Below are positions 1 to 7,986 of a stretch of 64,000 bases of DNA, piece after piece (positions within the stretch are counted from its first letter, which is position 1; every line of letters starts with the position of its first letter). Source of the stretch: an uncultured Bacteroidota bacterium (lineage in GTDB: Bacteria > Bacteroidota > Bacteroidia > UKL13-3); the NCBI GenBank assembly GCA_903910445.1, contig CAIVZR010000046.1, forward strand, positions 1-64,000, written 5' to 3'. The notes beneath the pieces were generated by a model. That model was not told where the DNA came from and did no database searches. It saw nothing but the letters and a program-made list of their open reading frames with translations. Both the position numbers and the translations under genes were made by a program.

Positions 1-657
1 AGAAGTACCGATACCACGCTGCACCTGAATATTACTCACACTTCCGGCCAGGTCGGGCAAATCAACCCAGTACACACCGTGACTTTCGGGGTCGTTATAA
101 GGCACTCCATTGATGGTAACATTTACACGTGTAGCATCAATGCCACGAATTCTAATTCCGCTATAACCCACACCTGCACCGGCATCGCTGGTATATACGG
201 CACCTGGGGTGGTGCTTAAAATCACTGGAAAATCCTGGGCGATGTTTAATTTCCGAATTTCTTCTTTGCCAATATTTGTATGTGTATTGGCCATGGGCTT
301 TTTGCTTTTAATACTCTCCACCAATACCTCATCGGTCAACACCTGCAAGGGTTTGAGTTCTATAATTAGATCCACCTTATTGGCACTAATACTTAATAAT
401 TGTGTATTGGGTTTGAAACCCGTTTGATAAATGGTGAGCTTATAACTGCCTGAAGCTACATTCTTAAAAAGGAAATATCCATTTCTATCGGTATAACCTT
501 TTTGTACGAGTTGCCCTTCTTCGTTATCGAGGGTCACGGTACCATTCATGATGGTGCTGTAATCGGACGACGATAAAACCAAACCTTTTATGGTAAATTG
601 TGCATGAAGTGTTAGCGACAGCATCATGGCAAAAAAAGCAACGAATAATTTTCTCAT
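1..657 (-). CDS. TonB-dependent receptor, N-terminal part (cut by left edge)
   Basis: The first 219 codons of an outer-membrane active transporter are present; the barrel lies outside the window. Residues 1-20 are a signal peptide (MRKLFVAFFAMMLSLTLHAQ). Residues about 21-105 form a carboxypeptidase-regulatory-like beta-sandwich typical of Bacteroidota receptors. A plug domain follows, with the recognisable pieces GYSGIRIRGIDATRVNVTI and NGVPYNDPESHGVYWVDLPD. A TPP riboswitch lies in the 5' leader on the same strand, so the likely cargo is thiamine, a thiamine phosphate or a precursor. That substrate is inferred from the regulation only. The start is the ATG at 657, directly followed by the signal peptide. 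Confidence 0.93.
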   Translation of the reverse strand, partial: MRKLFVAFFAMMLSLTLHAQFTIKGLVLSSSDYSTIMNGTVTLDNEEGQLVQKGYTDRNGYFLFKNVASGSYKLTIYQTGFKPNTQLLSISANKVDLIIELKPLQVLTDEVLVESIKSKKPMANTHTNIGKEEIRKLNIAQDFPVILSTTPGAVYTSDAGAGVGYSGIRIRGIDATRVNVTINGVPYNDPESHGVYWVDLPDLAGSVSNIQVQRGIGTS

Positions 658-715
658 CTTAAAATTGGTTTTAAAACGGATTGCAATACAAATAAAGGCT
701 GAGGGAAAGCGGAGA

Positions 716-796
716 AGTGTCCTTTAACAGCATTACCTGTCCAAGTTCATCGGGTTTAATCTCAGCCAATGCCTTTACGCATAGAGCACCCCGTTT
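716..796 (-). promoter_or_regulatory. TPP (thiamine pyrophosphate) riboswitch
   Basis: Read on the minus strand the leader contains the THI-box signature in order: GGGGTGC (about 793-787), CTGAGA (765-760) followed by an ACCC that pairs with the opening GGGG, then GGACAGGTAATGCTG (742-728) and AAAGGA (726-721). These correspond to the P2/J2-3 pyrimidine-binding arm and the P4/P5 pyrophosphate-binding arm. The element ends about 60 nt before the receptor ATG at 657. I cannot tell from sequence alone whether control is by termination or translation; no strong T-tract hairpin is seen between it and the ATG. Confidence 0.88.
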
Positions 797-869
797 ATAA
801 TAATGATGCAAATAACGTCTTTTGGCACGATATTGGCAAAAAATCGGAAATTAAAAAAACCAATCATAA

Positions 870-1826
870 ATGAAGCTAATCAATTTACCTCTACTACTTA
901 TTTTATTATTTATTACAGCACTTGGTAATTCACAAACCAAGGTAGACAAATCCACTGCCACCGATGTGAAAGCCATGAAGGACGAAGGCACAGAAATTAA
1001 AGAAGGCTGGACACATGGCGTAAGCATCAATGCCGCATTCAATCAGGCCTCTTTAACCAACTGGTTCTCCGGTGGCGAAAATTTCTCCATGGGTTTGAAT
1101 AGTGTATTGAAGGCCAATGCCATCTACAAGAAAAAGAAAAACCTTTTCAAATCAAGCTTTGAAGGCGCTTACGGTTTGTTAAGCTCTACCTCAACTGGTG
1201 GCATACGCAAAACCGACGACCGTTGGGTTTTGACATCTTCCCTCAATACCAAATCGTCGAAGAACTTTTATTATACCCTGGCAGGTCAGTTAAAATCGCA
1301 GTTTGCCAATGGATATAGCTATACCAATAATGTGCGCAACGAAATTCTATCAGCGCCCTTCGCTCCTGGTGATGTGAAATTAGGTATTGGTATCACCTAT
1401 CAAAAGAACTCTAATTTCTCGGCTTATATCTCTCCTTTAACAGCTAAAATCAATTTAAAATATGGTAAAGCATTTTTAAACAAAAGCATTTTTGGGGTAG
1501 ATAGTGGCAAAACTTCTTCCTTCGATTTAGGAGCCTTTGTTCGTTTGGATTACACCAAAGAATTGAAAAAGGATTTGAAATATACCGGATCACTCGATGC
1601 TTTCTACGGTTATGTTTTGCGCAACTATAACTTTTATTTCGCCAATATGATTAACTGGAAATTGAATAAGTATTTCGGGGCAACCGTTGGATTGGATATC
1701 ACATTTGATAATACCCAACCGAGTTATACTTACCCTACTATTAGTGGCGTGGTAACAAAAACAGAAGGAAAAGCTAAAATGCAATACAAGCAATTGTTTG
1801 GATTAGGATTTAACTATAGCTTCTAA
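870..1826 (+). CDS. DUF3078 outer-membrane beta-barrel protein
   Basis: A 318-residue protein with a signal peptide (residues 1 to about 21, ending GNSQ). Its body alternates polar and aromatic strands and ends in F-N-Y-S-F, as expected of an outer-membrane barrel. The segment WTHGVSINAAFNQASLTNW near residues 48-66 matches the start of the DUF3078 family, which is common in Bacteroidota and has no assigned function. It is divergent from the thiamine-regulated receptor, and the two genes share a 212-bp intergenic space. A strong terminator follows at about 1847-1879, so it is probably transcribed alone. Confidence 0.82.
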   Translation: MKLINLPLLLILLFITALGNSQTKVDKSTATDVKAMKDEGTEIKEGWTHGVSINAAFNQASLTNWFSGGENFSMGLNSVLKANAIYKKKKNLFKSSFEGAYGLLSSTSTGGIRKTDDRWVLTSSLNTKSSKNFYYTLAGQLKSQFANGYSYTNNVRNEILSAPFAPGDVKLGIGITYQKNSNFSAYISPLTAKINLKYGKAFLNKSIFGVDSGKTSSFDLGAFVRLDYTKELKKDLKYTGSLDAFYGYVLRNYNFYFANMINWKLNKYFGATVGLDITFDNTQPSYTYPTISGVVTKTEGKAKMQYKQLFGLGFNYSF

Positions 1827-1846
1827 GTACTAAAAATATAACTATT

Positions 1847-1879
1847 GAAAAACCCGTTAGCTCTTGCTGCGGGTTTTTT
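1847..1879 (+). terminator. Rho-independent terminator of the DUF3078 gene
   Basis: AAACCCG and CGGGTTT arms around a short loop, followed by a run of seven T residues, 20 nt after the stop codon. Confidence 0.8.
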
Positions 1880-1899
1880 TATGCCCCAAACAGAAATAA

Positions 1900-1933
1900 A
1901 AAAAGCCTGTTGTAATAATACAACAGGCTTTTA
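1900..1933. terminator. Terminator hairpin of rpsU, possibly bidirectional
   Basis: A perfect 11-bp stem, AAGCCTGTTGT / ACAACAGGCTT, with an AATAAT loop and A/T tracts on both flanks. It lies 20 nt beyond the rpsU stop codon on the minus strand and can also back up the DUF3078 terminator on the plus strand. Confidence 0.8.
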
Positions 1934-1952
1934 AATTATATAACAGATTGAA

Positions 1953-2153
1953 CTATGCTTCTGCAGCAGCGCTCAATTTCTGTGCTTCACGGTATACCGC
2001 ACGTTTTTTGGTTTCACGTAAGCGAACACATTTTTTTGTGAATGCTTGACGGCTACGCAATTGTTTTACAACTTGCGTTTTTTCAAATTTCTTTTTGAAT
2101 TTTTTTAACGCCTTTTCTAGTGGTTCCGATTCTTTTAATTGAATGTATAACAT
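1953..2153 (-). CDS. rpsU: 30S ribosomal protein bS21
   Basis: A 66-residue highly basic protein with the S21 pattern: a short N-terminal strand (MLYIQLKESEPLEKALKKFK) followed by basic helices (KKFEKTQVVKQLRSRQAFTKK). bS21 binds the small ribosomal subunit near the 16S rRNA 3' end and influences initiation. It is about the usual Bacteroidota length (around 65 residues), with an Ala/Glu-rich tail. It stands alone, with its own consensus promoter at 2186-2193 and terminator at 1900-1933. Confidence 0.96.
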   Translation of the reverse strand: MLYIQLKESEPLEKALKKFKKKFEKTQVVKQLRSRQAFTKKCVRLRETKKRAVYREAQKLSAAAEA

Positions 2154-2185
2154 ATATTTTTTCTCCGATTTCCGAAAATGGAGTG

Positions 2186-2193
2186 CAAAAATA
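2186..2193 (-). promoter_or_regulatory. Bacteroidota -7 promoter box of rpsU
   Basis: On the minus strand TATTTTTG matches TAnnTTTG exactly, with a TTTTG upstream element about 18 nt further upstream. The box is 32 nt before the rpsU ATG. Confidence 0.65.
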
Positions 2194-2231
2194 CATATTT
2201 TTTGCTTTTTACAAAATTTATAATGAAAATA

Positions 2232-2855
2232 TCACCGGAAACTTTGCAAGGTGCGGTACAGTAAGAGAAGCATGGTGCCGAAGAGTACCGTAACCTGACC
2301 TATTAGCAGCATATTATTGGGTTCAAGGGTATGATTGAGCAGGAATCGGCTCATTCGGAAAGGGTGCTGAAAGGCATCCCAACTATTAAACCGGAGCCAT
2401 CGCCCCATATAAATGCCATAACCACAGAGTGCAAAACTGATGGGTAATACCCAATATGCCAAGGTGGGACGTATTTCTTGTAAATAATTCCAAACGGCTT
2501 TGCTGGAAGCATAAAAGAGTAGGATGCCTATCAACGAAAACACGAACATGATAAAGGTATCGATCCAATAGGGCGAATCGGTGCGTGGATGCAGGTGAAG
2601 CATATCGGTGATGAGATAGGGCGCATTGGGCAAAAAAAGCAACCACAATACTAACCTCAAGGGAATGAGGTATCGACGACTGCTTGCAGAAAGCCCCAAT
2701 GTAGCCACATATGGCACCCAGGCAAGAAAGAGATTCCATGCTAGGAAAATAAATTTAAGATTATCGGCCTCATGCATGCGATATCCTAAGAGCAGAATGG
2801 CAAATATTGAAAACACGCCAAGATTGAATCCTGCCGATTGAAAATGCTTATTCAT
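2232..2855 (-). CDS. DUF1361 integral membrane protein
   Basis: A 207-residue protein with about six hydrophobic segments. The central motif LLFLPNAPYLITDMLHL (about residues 73-89) is diagnostic of the DUF1361 family; WRLRFNSWDAFQHP-like residues near 152-166 are also typical. The function of the family is unknown. It is the last gene of a four-gene minus-strand operon and overlaps the end of the DUF4173 gene by 8 bp, so its translation is probably coupled. Confidence 0.8.
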   Translation of the reverse strand: MNKHFQSAGFNLGVFSIFAILLLGYRMHEADNLKFIFLAWNLFLAWVPYVATLGLSASSRRYLIPLRLVLWLLFLPNAPYLITDMLHLHPRTDSPYWIDTFIMFVFSLIGILLFYASSKAVWNYLQEIRPTLAYWVLPISFALCGYGIYMGRWLRFNSWDAFQHPFRMSRFLLNHTLEPNNMLLIGQVTVLFGTMLLLLYRTLQSFR

Positions 2856-4386
2856 TGATGGCGGGTTTTTGTTTTAAATAATTAATAGCGGCTGCATCTG
2901 CTCTTGAAAAACTCGCCCAGGTATACTTTTCATTTTCAGCCAGATAGGCTATTCGATTGTAATCCAGCGATCTTTTGAAATCTTCAATATTATGAAAATA
3001 CAAATAATCGAATGTGCCTGGTATATGAGAATCAATCTGAGCCTGAATTTTATCGAGATTTTCATAAACTATAGGGTACGCTTTGGGTGATAGTTTCAAG
3101 TAAAAATCGGTATCGAGCTGGGAGCCATTGGCAAACGATACATTGTATTGGGCAATATAAATATCCCAGTTCACCACGCAGGTAAGCGACATGATAAAGT
3201 AAGCCGACCAAAAATTAATTCTCAGTAAATAGTATACTGATTTCTTTTGCTGGATTTTGATAATCATGGTAATGAGTCCAATGAATACCAAAGCTATGAA
3301 AACATACACCCCCAGACGCTTATAGGCCATAGCATGCCAGTTTACATACTGGTTATTGCGAATGCATAAGGAAATAGCGAGGAACATATTCTGAATCATC
3401 CATGCCATCGCTAAGAGCTTCACTAATTTATTTTTAGAATAGAAATTTTGATTCGCACGAAAAACATAAATCACAACAATCATCGATAATACAATACTCA
3501 CAATAAGCCATTCGGTTCCTTCATGCACCATCTCTTTGAGAGAAACCCCTTCAGGAATTTGAAAATTAATCCATACATATTTCAGGTCGATATAATTCAA
3601 TACGAAGAGCATGATATTCACGATCACCAATAAAATCAAGCTACTGATGACCTCATACTTAAAATCCATGCTGATGTATCCAAACAAGGAACGTTTGCGG
3701 GTGCGTATAATATCATTGGCAAACTGAGCATCTTCCCTTTTGAAGAGTTGATATCCTCTATGTATTAATAAACCAGAGATGATGCCCAATCCCAAGAGCA
3801 GGAATAGGATTCTTGCAAAAGAGATATGCTTGAATAGCTCCGTAAACCAGTCTTCAATAGTTTTCCAAAATGAATTGGTGAGCTCCGCAAAAATAGGATT
3901 GGCCACACGGTAAATAATAAAAAACAGGAGCCCCACCGTAAGAGGAATCAATGTCAGGGTAATTGATTTGGAAACTTTTCTTCGCTTGGGATTGCGCTCT
4001 TCATCGCGGTTCCAGGAGAAAAACTCGAATGGCAATTTCCCAAAATTACTCATCGCAGTCAAAAACGAATAACCTATCATTCGAATGCTGGGTTGCAAAA
4101 TAAATCCCAGGGTGAAGGCATAAGAAATGAAGAACATCCATTTGCTCAATGCGCTATTATGCCATACCACCATGATAGCAAGGAATAAGGAAAGTCCTGC
4201 AGAAATAAATACCCTGGGGTTTCGAAAGCTCTCTTGAAAAAGCAGGAACTGAAACGAAAGTATCAGTATGAAAAATAATAAAAGGTTCAAACCGAATCGT
4301 TCGGCAAAAAACAAACTGTTGTAAGCCAATAAGGCTGCGAGCAATAAAATATTACTACGGTTTCGATTCCAAAATTTAATCAACAT
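2848..4386 (-). CDS. DUF4173-type polytopic membrane protein
   Basis: A 512-residue protein with roughly a dozen hydrophobic stretches in the first 430 residues. A more soluble C-terminus (about residues 430-512) contains LDTDFYLKLSPKAYPIVYENL and ends near SRADAAAINYL. This arrangement, including the DFYLKLSPKAYP-like segment, matches the DUF4153/DUF4173 group, whose function is not established. It lies between a small membrane protein (34 bp upstream) and the DUF1361 gene (8-bp overlap). The chain of small gaps suggests one transcript starting near 5.4 kb. Confidence 0.72.
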   Translation of the reverse strand: MLIKFWNRNRSNILLLAALLAYNSLFFAERFGLNLLLFFILILSFQFLLFQESFRNPRVFISAGLSLFLAIMVVWHNSALSKWMFFISYAFTLGFILQPSIRMIGYSFLTAMSNFGKLPFEFFSWNRDEERNPKRRKVSKSITLTLIPLTVGLLFFIIYRVANPIFAELTNSFWKTIEDWFTELFKHISFARILFLLLGLGIISGLLIHRGYQLFKREDAQFANDIIRTRKRSLFGYISMDFKYEVISSLILLVIVNIMLFVLNYIDLKYVWINFQIPEGVSLKEMVHEGTEWLIVSIVLSMIVVIYVFRANQNFYSKNKLVKLLAMAWMIQNMFLAISLCIRNNQYVNWHAMAYKRLGVYVFIALVFIGLITMIIKIQQKKSVYYLLRINFWSAYFIMSLTCVVNWDIYIAQYNVSFANGSQLDTDFYLKLSPKAYPIVYENLDKIQAQIDSHIPGTFDYLYFHNIEDFKRSLDYNRIAYLAENEKYTWASFSRADAAAINYLKQKPAINE

Positions 4387-4420
4387 GGATATAAGCTAAT
4401 TAGTGCTTCGTAAAATTATT

Positions 4421-4861
4421 TCATGCTTCGGTAATTTGATTAGTGGTGATATTTTGATTTGAATAAAATGAACTGGAAAGTATACGAATATGGAGTAGTA
4501 TCGAAATAACGACTGAAAACAATGTAGAGTAAAACAGCGCAGTTTCAATTTCAGCAGCCAATAGCCCGAGGCCTCCAATAACAATTACCGCAAAGAACAT
4601 GACGAACAAAAACTGTGTTGTTCCAGCGTATGCACGCAGGTTCCCTTTGGCAAAAAGGATCACCAAAAAAAGCACAAAGGCCAAGGGGCTCGTGGCGAGT
4701 GGTAAGGCAACGAGTATCGCCGCTTCATCACCTTCTAAAATACGAAACGATTCGGGGGTAAAGTATAATACCAGCCCAACAAATATCACCATAATGCTTA
4801 ACCAAATACGGAAGGTAAGTAAGAATACACGGCCGGCTATTTTTAGAATAGGACTGTTCAT
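4421..4861 (-). CDS. Small four-helix membrane protein, unknown function
   Basis: A 146-residue protein with four predicted membrane helices (about residues 12-34, 45-68, 82-104 and 106-130) and short loops. I recognise no family. It starts 14 bp after the Coq4-like gene stop and ends 34 bp before the DUF4173 gene, so it is part of the same minus-strand operon. Its job is probably linked to the membrane, but nothing more can be supported. Confidence 0.7.
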   Translation of the reverse strand: MNSPILKIAGRVFLLTFRIWLSIMVIFVGLVLYFTPESFRILEGDEAAILVALPLATSPLAFVLFLVILFAKGNLRAYAGTTQFLFVMFFAVIVIGGLGLLAAEIETALFYSTLFSVVISILLHIRILSSSFYSNQNITTNQITEA

Positions 4862-4875
4862 TGTGATGCTCGTAT

Positions 4876-5373
4876 TTAGTATTTAGTTGCTATTTTTTGA
4901 ACGAGTGAATTATAATCATCATGGAGAAGTGCTTCAAAGTTCCAGTTGGCCATGGAATGACTGCGAATGCCTCTCTTGAATTGCTGAAAAAAATATCCAA
5001 AGCGTTCGGGCAAAACGGCGGCTGCAAGGATCGAGGTGCCAAGTGTAAAGGGAGATCGTTTGCCATTGCCCAATAAAAAAAACTGCATGCCCGCTTCTTC
5101 TTTTATATCGGTGCCGTAGCCAAGCAAAACATGATAGGCATCGTGTTTCTCGGCCTTGGGAACGGGTTGCAGCTTGTTCTCGAAAAGGAAATTACCTAAT
5201 TGGTAAGCCAACGTATTTTGTGGCTGACTCCTCAGTTCGTCCACACTTTTACCCCATGGCTTTCGGTGACGATGTATCATGCCATGTAATGGATTCAGGA
5301 GATCGAAGGTCTTGAGTAAAAACCATTCTCTTCGATTGAGCTTAGCGGAATAATGAATGATAACGTTTGACAT
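4876..5373 (-). CDS. Coq4-family protein
   Basis: A 165-residue soluble protein. It carries the Coq4 metal-binding signature HDxxHx11E exactly: H77, D78, H81 and E93 in the segment KHDAYHVLLGYGTDIKEE. In eukaryotes and Proteobacteria, Coq4 acts in ubiquinone biosynthesis, where it has been linked to C1 decarboxylation/hydroxylation and lipid binding. Bacteroidota normally make menaquinone only (menB is at 8757), so this homologue must do something else or act on another prenyl lipid. It heads an operon with three membrane-protein genes. An imperfect inverted repeat lies immediately upstream (5386-5429). Confidence 0.75.
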   Translation of the reverse strand: MSNVIIHYSAKLNRREWFLLKTFDLLNPLHGMIHRHRKPWGKSVDELRSQPQNTLAYQLGNFLFENKLQPVPKAEKHDAYHVLLGYGTDIKEEAGMQFFLLGNGKRSPFTLGTSILAAAVLPERFGYFFQQFKRGIRSHSMANWNFEALLHDDYNSLVQKIATKY

Positions 5374-5385
5374 GAGGTTTTTCTG

Positions 5386-5429
5386 TTACTTACATTGTAC
5401 TCTTTATTACAAAGTACATTGCAAAGTAA
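5386..5429. repeat. Imperfect inverted repeat upstream of the Coq4-like operon
   Basis: TTACTTACATTGTACT (5386-5401) faces AGTACATTGCAAAGTAA (5413-5429). The sequence lies 13-56 bp upstream of the operon's first ATG, the usual place for an operator. The minus strand also reads as two direct ACTTTG(C/T)AAT pieces. No regulator gene is adjacent. Confidence 0.4.
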
Positions 5430-5566
5430 ATGAATAAGTTTAGAATTCTCCAAATTTATTTTGAGAAAACGCCAGAATGAGAATAAAATTTTGGGTATGA
5501 CGAAAAACTGACAAGCTATTCATCAGAAAATTCATGAAAATAAAAAGGAAGGTAATAACTTAAGAA

Positions 5567-6364
5567 CTACACTGCTACCGGTGCTTTGATGCCTGGATGC
5601 GGGTCGTAGTTTTGCAATTCGAAATCGCTGAATTGGAATTCAAAAATATCATTCACCGCCTCATTGATTTTCATTTGAGGGAACGGGCGGGCATCACGGC
5701 TCAACTGCAAATTCACCTGATCGAAATGATTGGTATAGATATGAGCATCACCCAAAGTATGTACAAAATCGCCAGGAGCATACCCGCATACTTTGGCAAT
5801 CATGAGGGTAAGCAAGGCATAAGAAGCAATATTGAATGGCACGCCCAAAAATAAATCAGCACTGCGCTGATACAACTGACAACTTAATTTACCATCGGCA
5901 ACATAAAACTGAAACATCACATGGCAGGGCATCAGTGCCATCTCCGAAAGTTCGCCTACATTCCAGGCACTCACAATCATACGGCGGCTGTCGGGGTTCT
6001 TTTTTAACTGGGAGATGACATCCGTTATTTGATCAATGACTTTACCATTGGCTGCATGCCAGCTTCTCCACTGGTAGCCATATACAGGACCTAAATCGCC
6101 ATTCTCATCGGCCCATTCATCCCAGATAGATACCCCATTTTCTTTCAGATAGCGAATATTGGTCTCGCCTTTCAAAAACCACAATAACTCATAGATGATA
6201 CTTTTTAAATGTACCTTCTTCGTAGTAATTAACGGGAAGCCTTCGCTGAGGTTGTATCTTAGCTGATGCCCGAAAATGCTCTTCGTGCCAGTACCTGTGC
6301 GGTCTTCCTTAAAAGTACCATGCTGCATCACATGCTTTAATAAATCTTCGTATTGTGTATTCAT
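5567..6364 (-). CDS. thyA: Thymidylate synthase
   Basis: A 265-residue protein, about the standard ThyA length of 264. It makes dTMP from dUMP with methylene-tetrahydrofolate. Key segments are the phosphate-binding DRTGTGT (21-27), the catalytic cysteine C147 in [11 protein letters not shown], the [20 protein letters not shown] substrate loop (about 166-185) and [12 protein letters not shown]. No folA follows, and the nearest downstream gene is unrelated. A consensus -7 box at 6382-6389 sits just upstream, so it is probably a single-gene transcript. Confidence 0.97.
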   Translation of the reverse strand: MNTQYEDLLKHVMQHGTFKEDRTGTGTKSIFGHQLRYNLSEGFPLITTKKVHLKSIIYELLWFLKGETNIRYLKENGVSIWDEWADENGDLGPVYGYQWRSWHAANGKVIDQITDVISQLKKNPDSRRMIVSAWNVGELSEMALMPCHVMFQFYVADGKLSCQLYQRSADLFLGVPFNIASYALLTLMIAKVCGYAPGDFVHTLGDAHIYTNHFDQVNLQLSRDARPFPQMKINEAVNDIFEFQFSDFELQNYDPHPGIKAPVAV

Positions 6365-6381
6365 CGATCTGAAATAATATT

Positions 6382-6389
6382 CAAATATA
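6382..6389 (-). promoter_or_regulatory. -7 promoter box of thyA
   Basis: TATATTTG on the minus strand, an exact TAnnTTTG match 18 nt before the ATG, with TTTTGG about 21 nt further upstream. Confidence 0.6.
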
Positions 6390-6451
6390 TTTTTTAGTTA
6401 CCCATTTTACCCAAAATAGATTTTAACAAAATGTTTGAAGAAAAAAAACTC

Positions 6452-6459
6452 TAATTTTG
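6452..6459 (+). promoter_or_regulatory. -7 promoter box of the 2OG-Fe(II) oxygenase gene
   Basis: TAATTTTG matches TAnnTTTG. Transcription would begin near 6465, which rules out the in-frame ATG at 6435 as a start and supports the ATG at 6495. Confidence 0.55.
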
Positions 6460-6494
6460 TTTCCAGAGATTCGTCTCCAATTAAAAAGAATATT

Positions 6495-7460
6495 ATGAGC
6501 GTATATACCCAATCCATCCCCAGCGTAGATTTGAATTTATTTATCAATGGTAATTCAGAAGAGAAAAAAAAATTCGTGCAAGACCTGGGTAATGCCTACG
6601 AAAACATTGGCTTTGTGGCCGTTAAAGGTCATTTATTAAGTGATGCCCTCACTGGGAAACTATACGAGAGTGCCAAGCAATTTTTTCAATTGCCTACCGA
6701 GACCAAACTTAAATATGAAATCGAAGGAATGCATGGGCAACGTGGCTATACCTCATTCGGGAAAGAGCATGCCAAAGGCCGTGAAGAGGGCGACTTGAAA
6801 GAGTTCTGGCATTTTGGTCAGGACCTACCCGAAAGCAGTACCGTGAATCGTGCCGAATACCCCGCCAATGTATATGTGACAGAGGTTCCCGAATTCAATA
6901 TTGCCGGAATGGAAGCCTATCGCCAACTTGAAAAAACTGCGGTGTATATGCTTCGCGCAATTGCCTTGTATCTTGGTTTGGATGAATTTTATTTCGATGC
7001 CAAGGTAGAGCATGGACAAAGTATTTTGCGCCCTATTCATTATGGTCCCATTGCGGGCGAGCCCAAAAATGCAGTACGAGCTGCAGAACATGAAGATATC
7101 AACCTCATTACGTTGTTGATGGGCGCAAGTGCCGATGGACTCGAAGTGTTAAACAAGCAAAATCAATGGATTCAGGTGACAGCCCTCCCCGAACAATTAG
7201 TATGTAATGTTGGTGATATGTTGCAGCGCCTCACCAATAATAAATTGAAATCAACCACACACCGCGTAGTAAATCCACCCCGTGAATTGTGGAATACCTC
7301 ACGTTACAGTATCCCCTTCTTTATGCACCCACGAAGCAGTATGAGCCTTGCTTGCCTTCCGGGTTGTATCGATTCGGCACATCCAAAAATGCATGAAGAT
7401 TTCACCGCAGGCCAGTTTCTCGATGAACGCCTTCGCGAAATTGGATTGAAAGGAGCATAG
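6495..7460 (+). CDS. 2-oxoglutarate/Fe(II) oxygenase, isopenicillin-N-synthase-like
   Basis: A 321-residue enzyme of the IPNS/flavonol-synthase-like dioxygenase family. The N-terminal DIOX_N part (residues 1 to about 115) includes the typical IGFVAVKGH. The iron ligands are H199 and D201 (EHEDINLITLL) and H256 (STTHRVVNPP). R270 in SRYSIPFF is the RxS co-substrate clamp. The substrate is unknown; such proteins hydroxylate or desaturate small molecules. I start at 6495 because the promoter box at 6452 lies downstream of the ATG at 6435 and family members begin close to the VPSVDL-like strand. It has no obvious operon partner. Confidence 0.85.
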   Translation: MSVYTQSIPSVDLNLFINGNSEEKKKFVQDLGNAYENIGFVAVKGHLLSDALTGKLYESAKQFFQLPTETKLKYEIEGMHGQRGYTSFGKEHAKGREEGDLKEFWHFGQDLPESSTVNRAEYPANVYVTEVPEFNIAGMEAYRQLEKTAVYMLRAIALYLGLDEFYFDAKVEHGQSILRPIHYGPIAGEPKNAVRAAEHEDINLITLLMGASADGLEVLNKQNQWIQVTALPEQLVCNVGDMLQRLTNNKLKSTTHRVVNPPRELWNTSRYSIPFFMHPRSSMSLACLPGCIDSAHPKMHEDFTAGQFLDERLREIGLKGA

Positions 7461-7508
7461 GGCAAGCAACGGGGTTATCATAATTTACGAAACTAAATAA
7501 GACCTCAT

Positions 7509-7640
7509 AACTGCAGAGTAACCCATCAAAATTATTAATCTAACTGCAAAGTAGTTTAACCGGACTAACTTCAGAACTGCAAATTAGTTCAACATGACAA
7601 ACTTCAGAACTGCAACGCAGTTCAATAATAATAGCCATAG
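7509..7640. repeat. Four degenerate 33-bp tandem repeats
   Basis: Units begin at 7509, 7542, 7575 and 7608, exactly 33 bp apart. Each opens with AACTGC and contains part or all of an AACTGC...GCAGTT-like palindrome. Units 2 and 3 both end in ACTTCAG. The last unit carries the perfect hairpin GAACTGCAACGCAGTTC (7607-7623) and runs into the composite element at 7607-7691. Confidence 0.7.
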
Positions 7641-7691
7641 GTGAAACCTATGGTAAATGAATTCGTTTAAGTCAGAACCCCAACGGGGTTC
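7607..7691 (+). repeat. Composite hairpin element, left arm of inverted pair
   Basis: Three perfect short palindromes stand in a row: GAACTGC/GCAGTTC (7607-7623), CCATAGGT/ACCTATGG (7635-7653) and GAACCCC/GGGGTTC (7675-7691). Each has a 3-nt loop. The same three modules recur inverted at 7826-7908. The element lies in the 0.5-kb gene-free stretch between the oxygenase and the next gene. Confidence 0.85.
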
Positions 7692-7825
7692 AACATTTCT
7701 AATCATATTTAAAAAGGTAGTTAAGTTAATTGAATTTAAAACATAAATCTTTAATGCTTTTATGTTGGCAACTTTGAATTATCGAATGAACACGAAACTA
7801 TTTTAACGAGAAATCTCTAATTGTT

Positions 7826-7908
7826 CAACCCCGTTGGGGTTGTGAATACAAATCATATCTCAACCATAGGTTTCACCTATGGCTATTATTATTCAACTAC
7901 TTTGTAGT
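7826..7908 (-). repeat. Composite hairpin element, right arm of inverted pair
   Basis: This is an inverted copy of 7607-7691. It contains CAACCCC/GGGGTTG (7826-7842), CCATAGGT/ACCTATGG (7864-7882) and AACTAC/GTAGTT (7894-7908). Two of the three stems differ from the left arm by paired, structure-preserving changes. The central spacer (7692-7825) is AT-rich and shows nothing recognisable. Confidence 0.85.
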
Positions 7909-7986
7909 TGGGAAATATTGCTGTCTTGCACATAAATTTCCTAAATCCTCAAGCAACGCAAAACGATTTTCATTCGATATAGTGGT

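Noticed and set aside
6435-6494. N-terminal extension of the 2OG oxygenase
   Set aside because: The promoter box at 6452-6459 is within it and family members start near the 6495 ATG.
7509-7640. 33-bp periodic array as a CRISPR
   Set aside because: The whole 33-bp unit is repeated with no unique spacers, units are degenerate, there are only four, and no cas genes are present.
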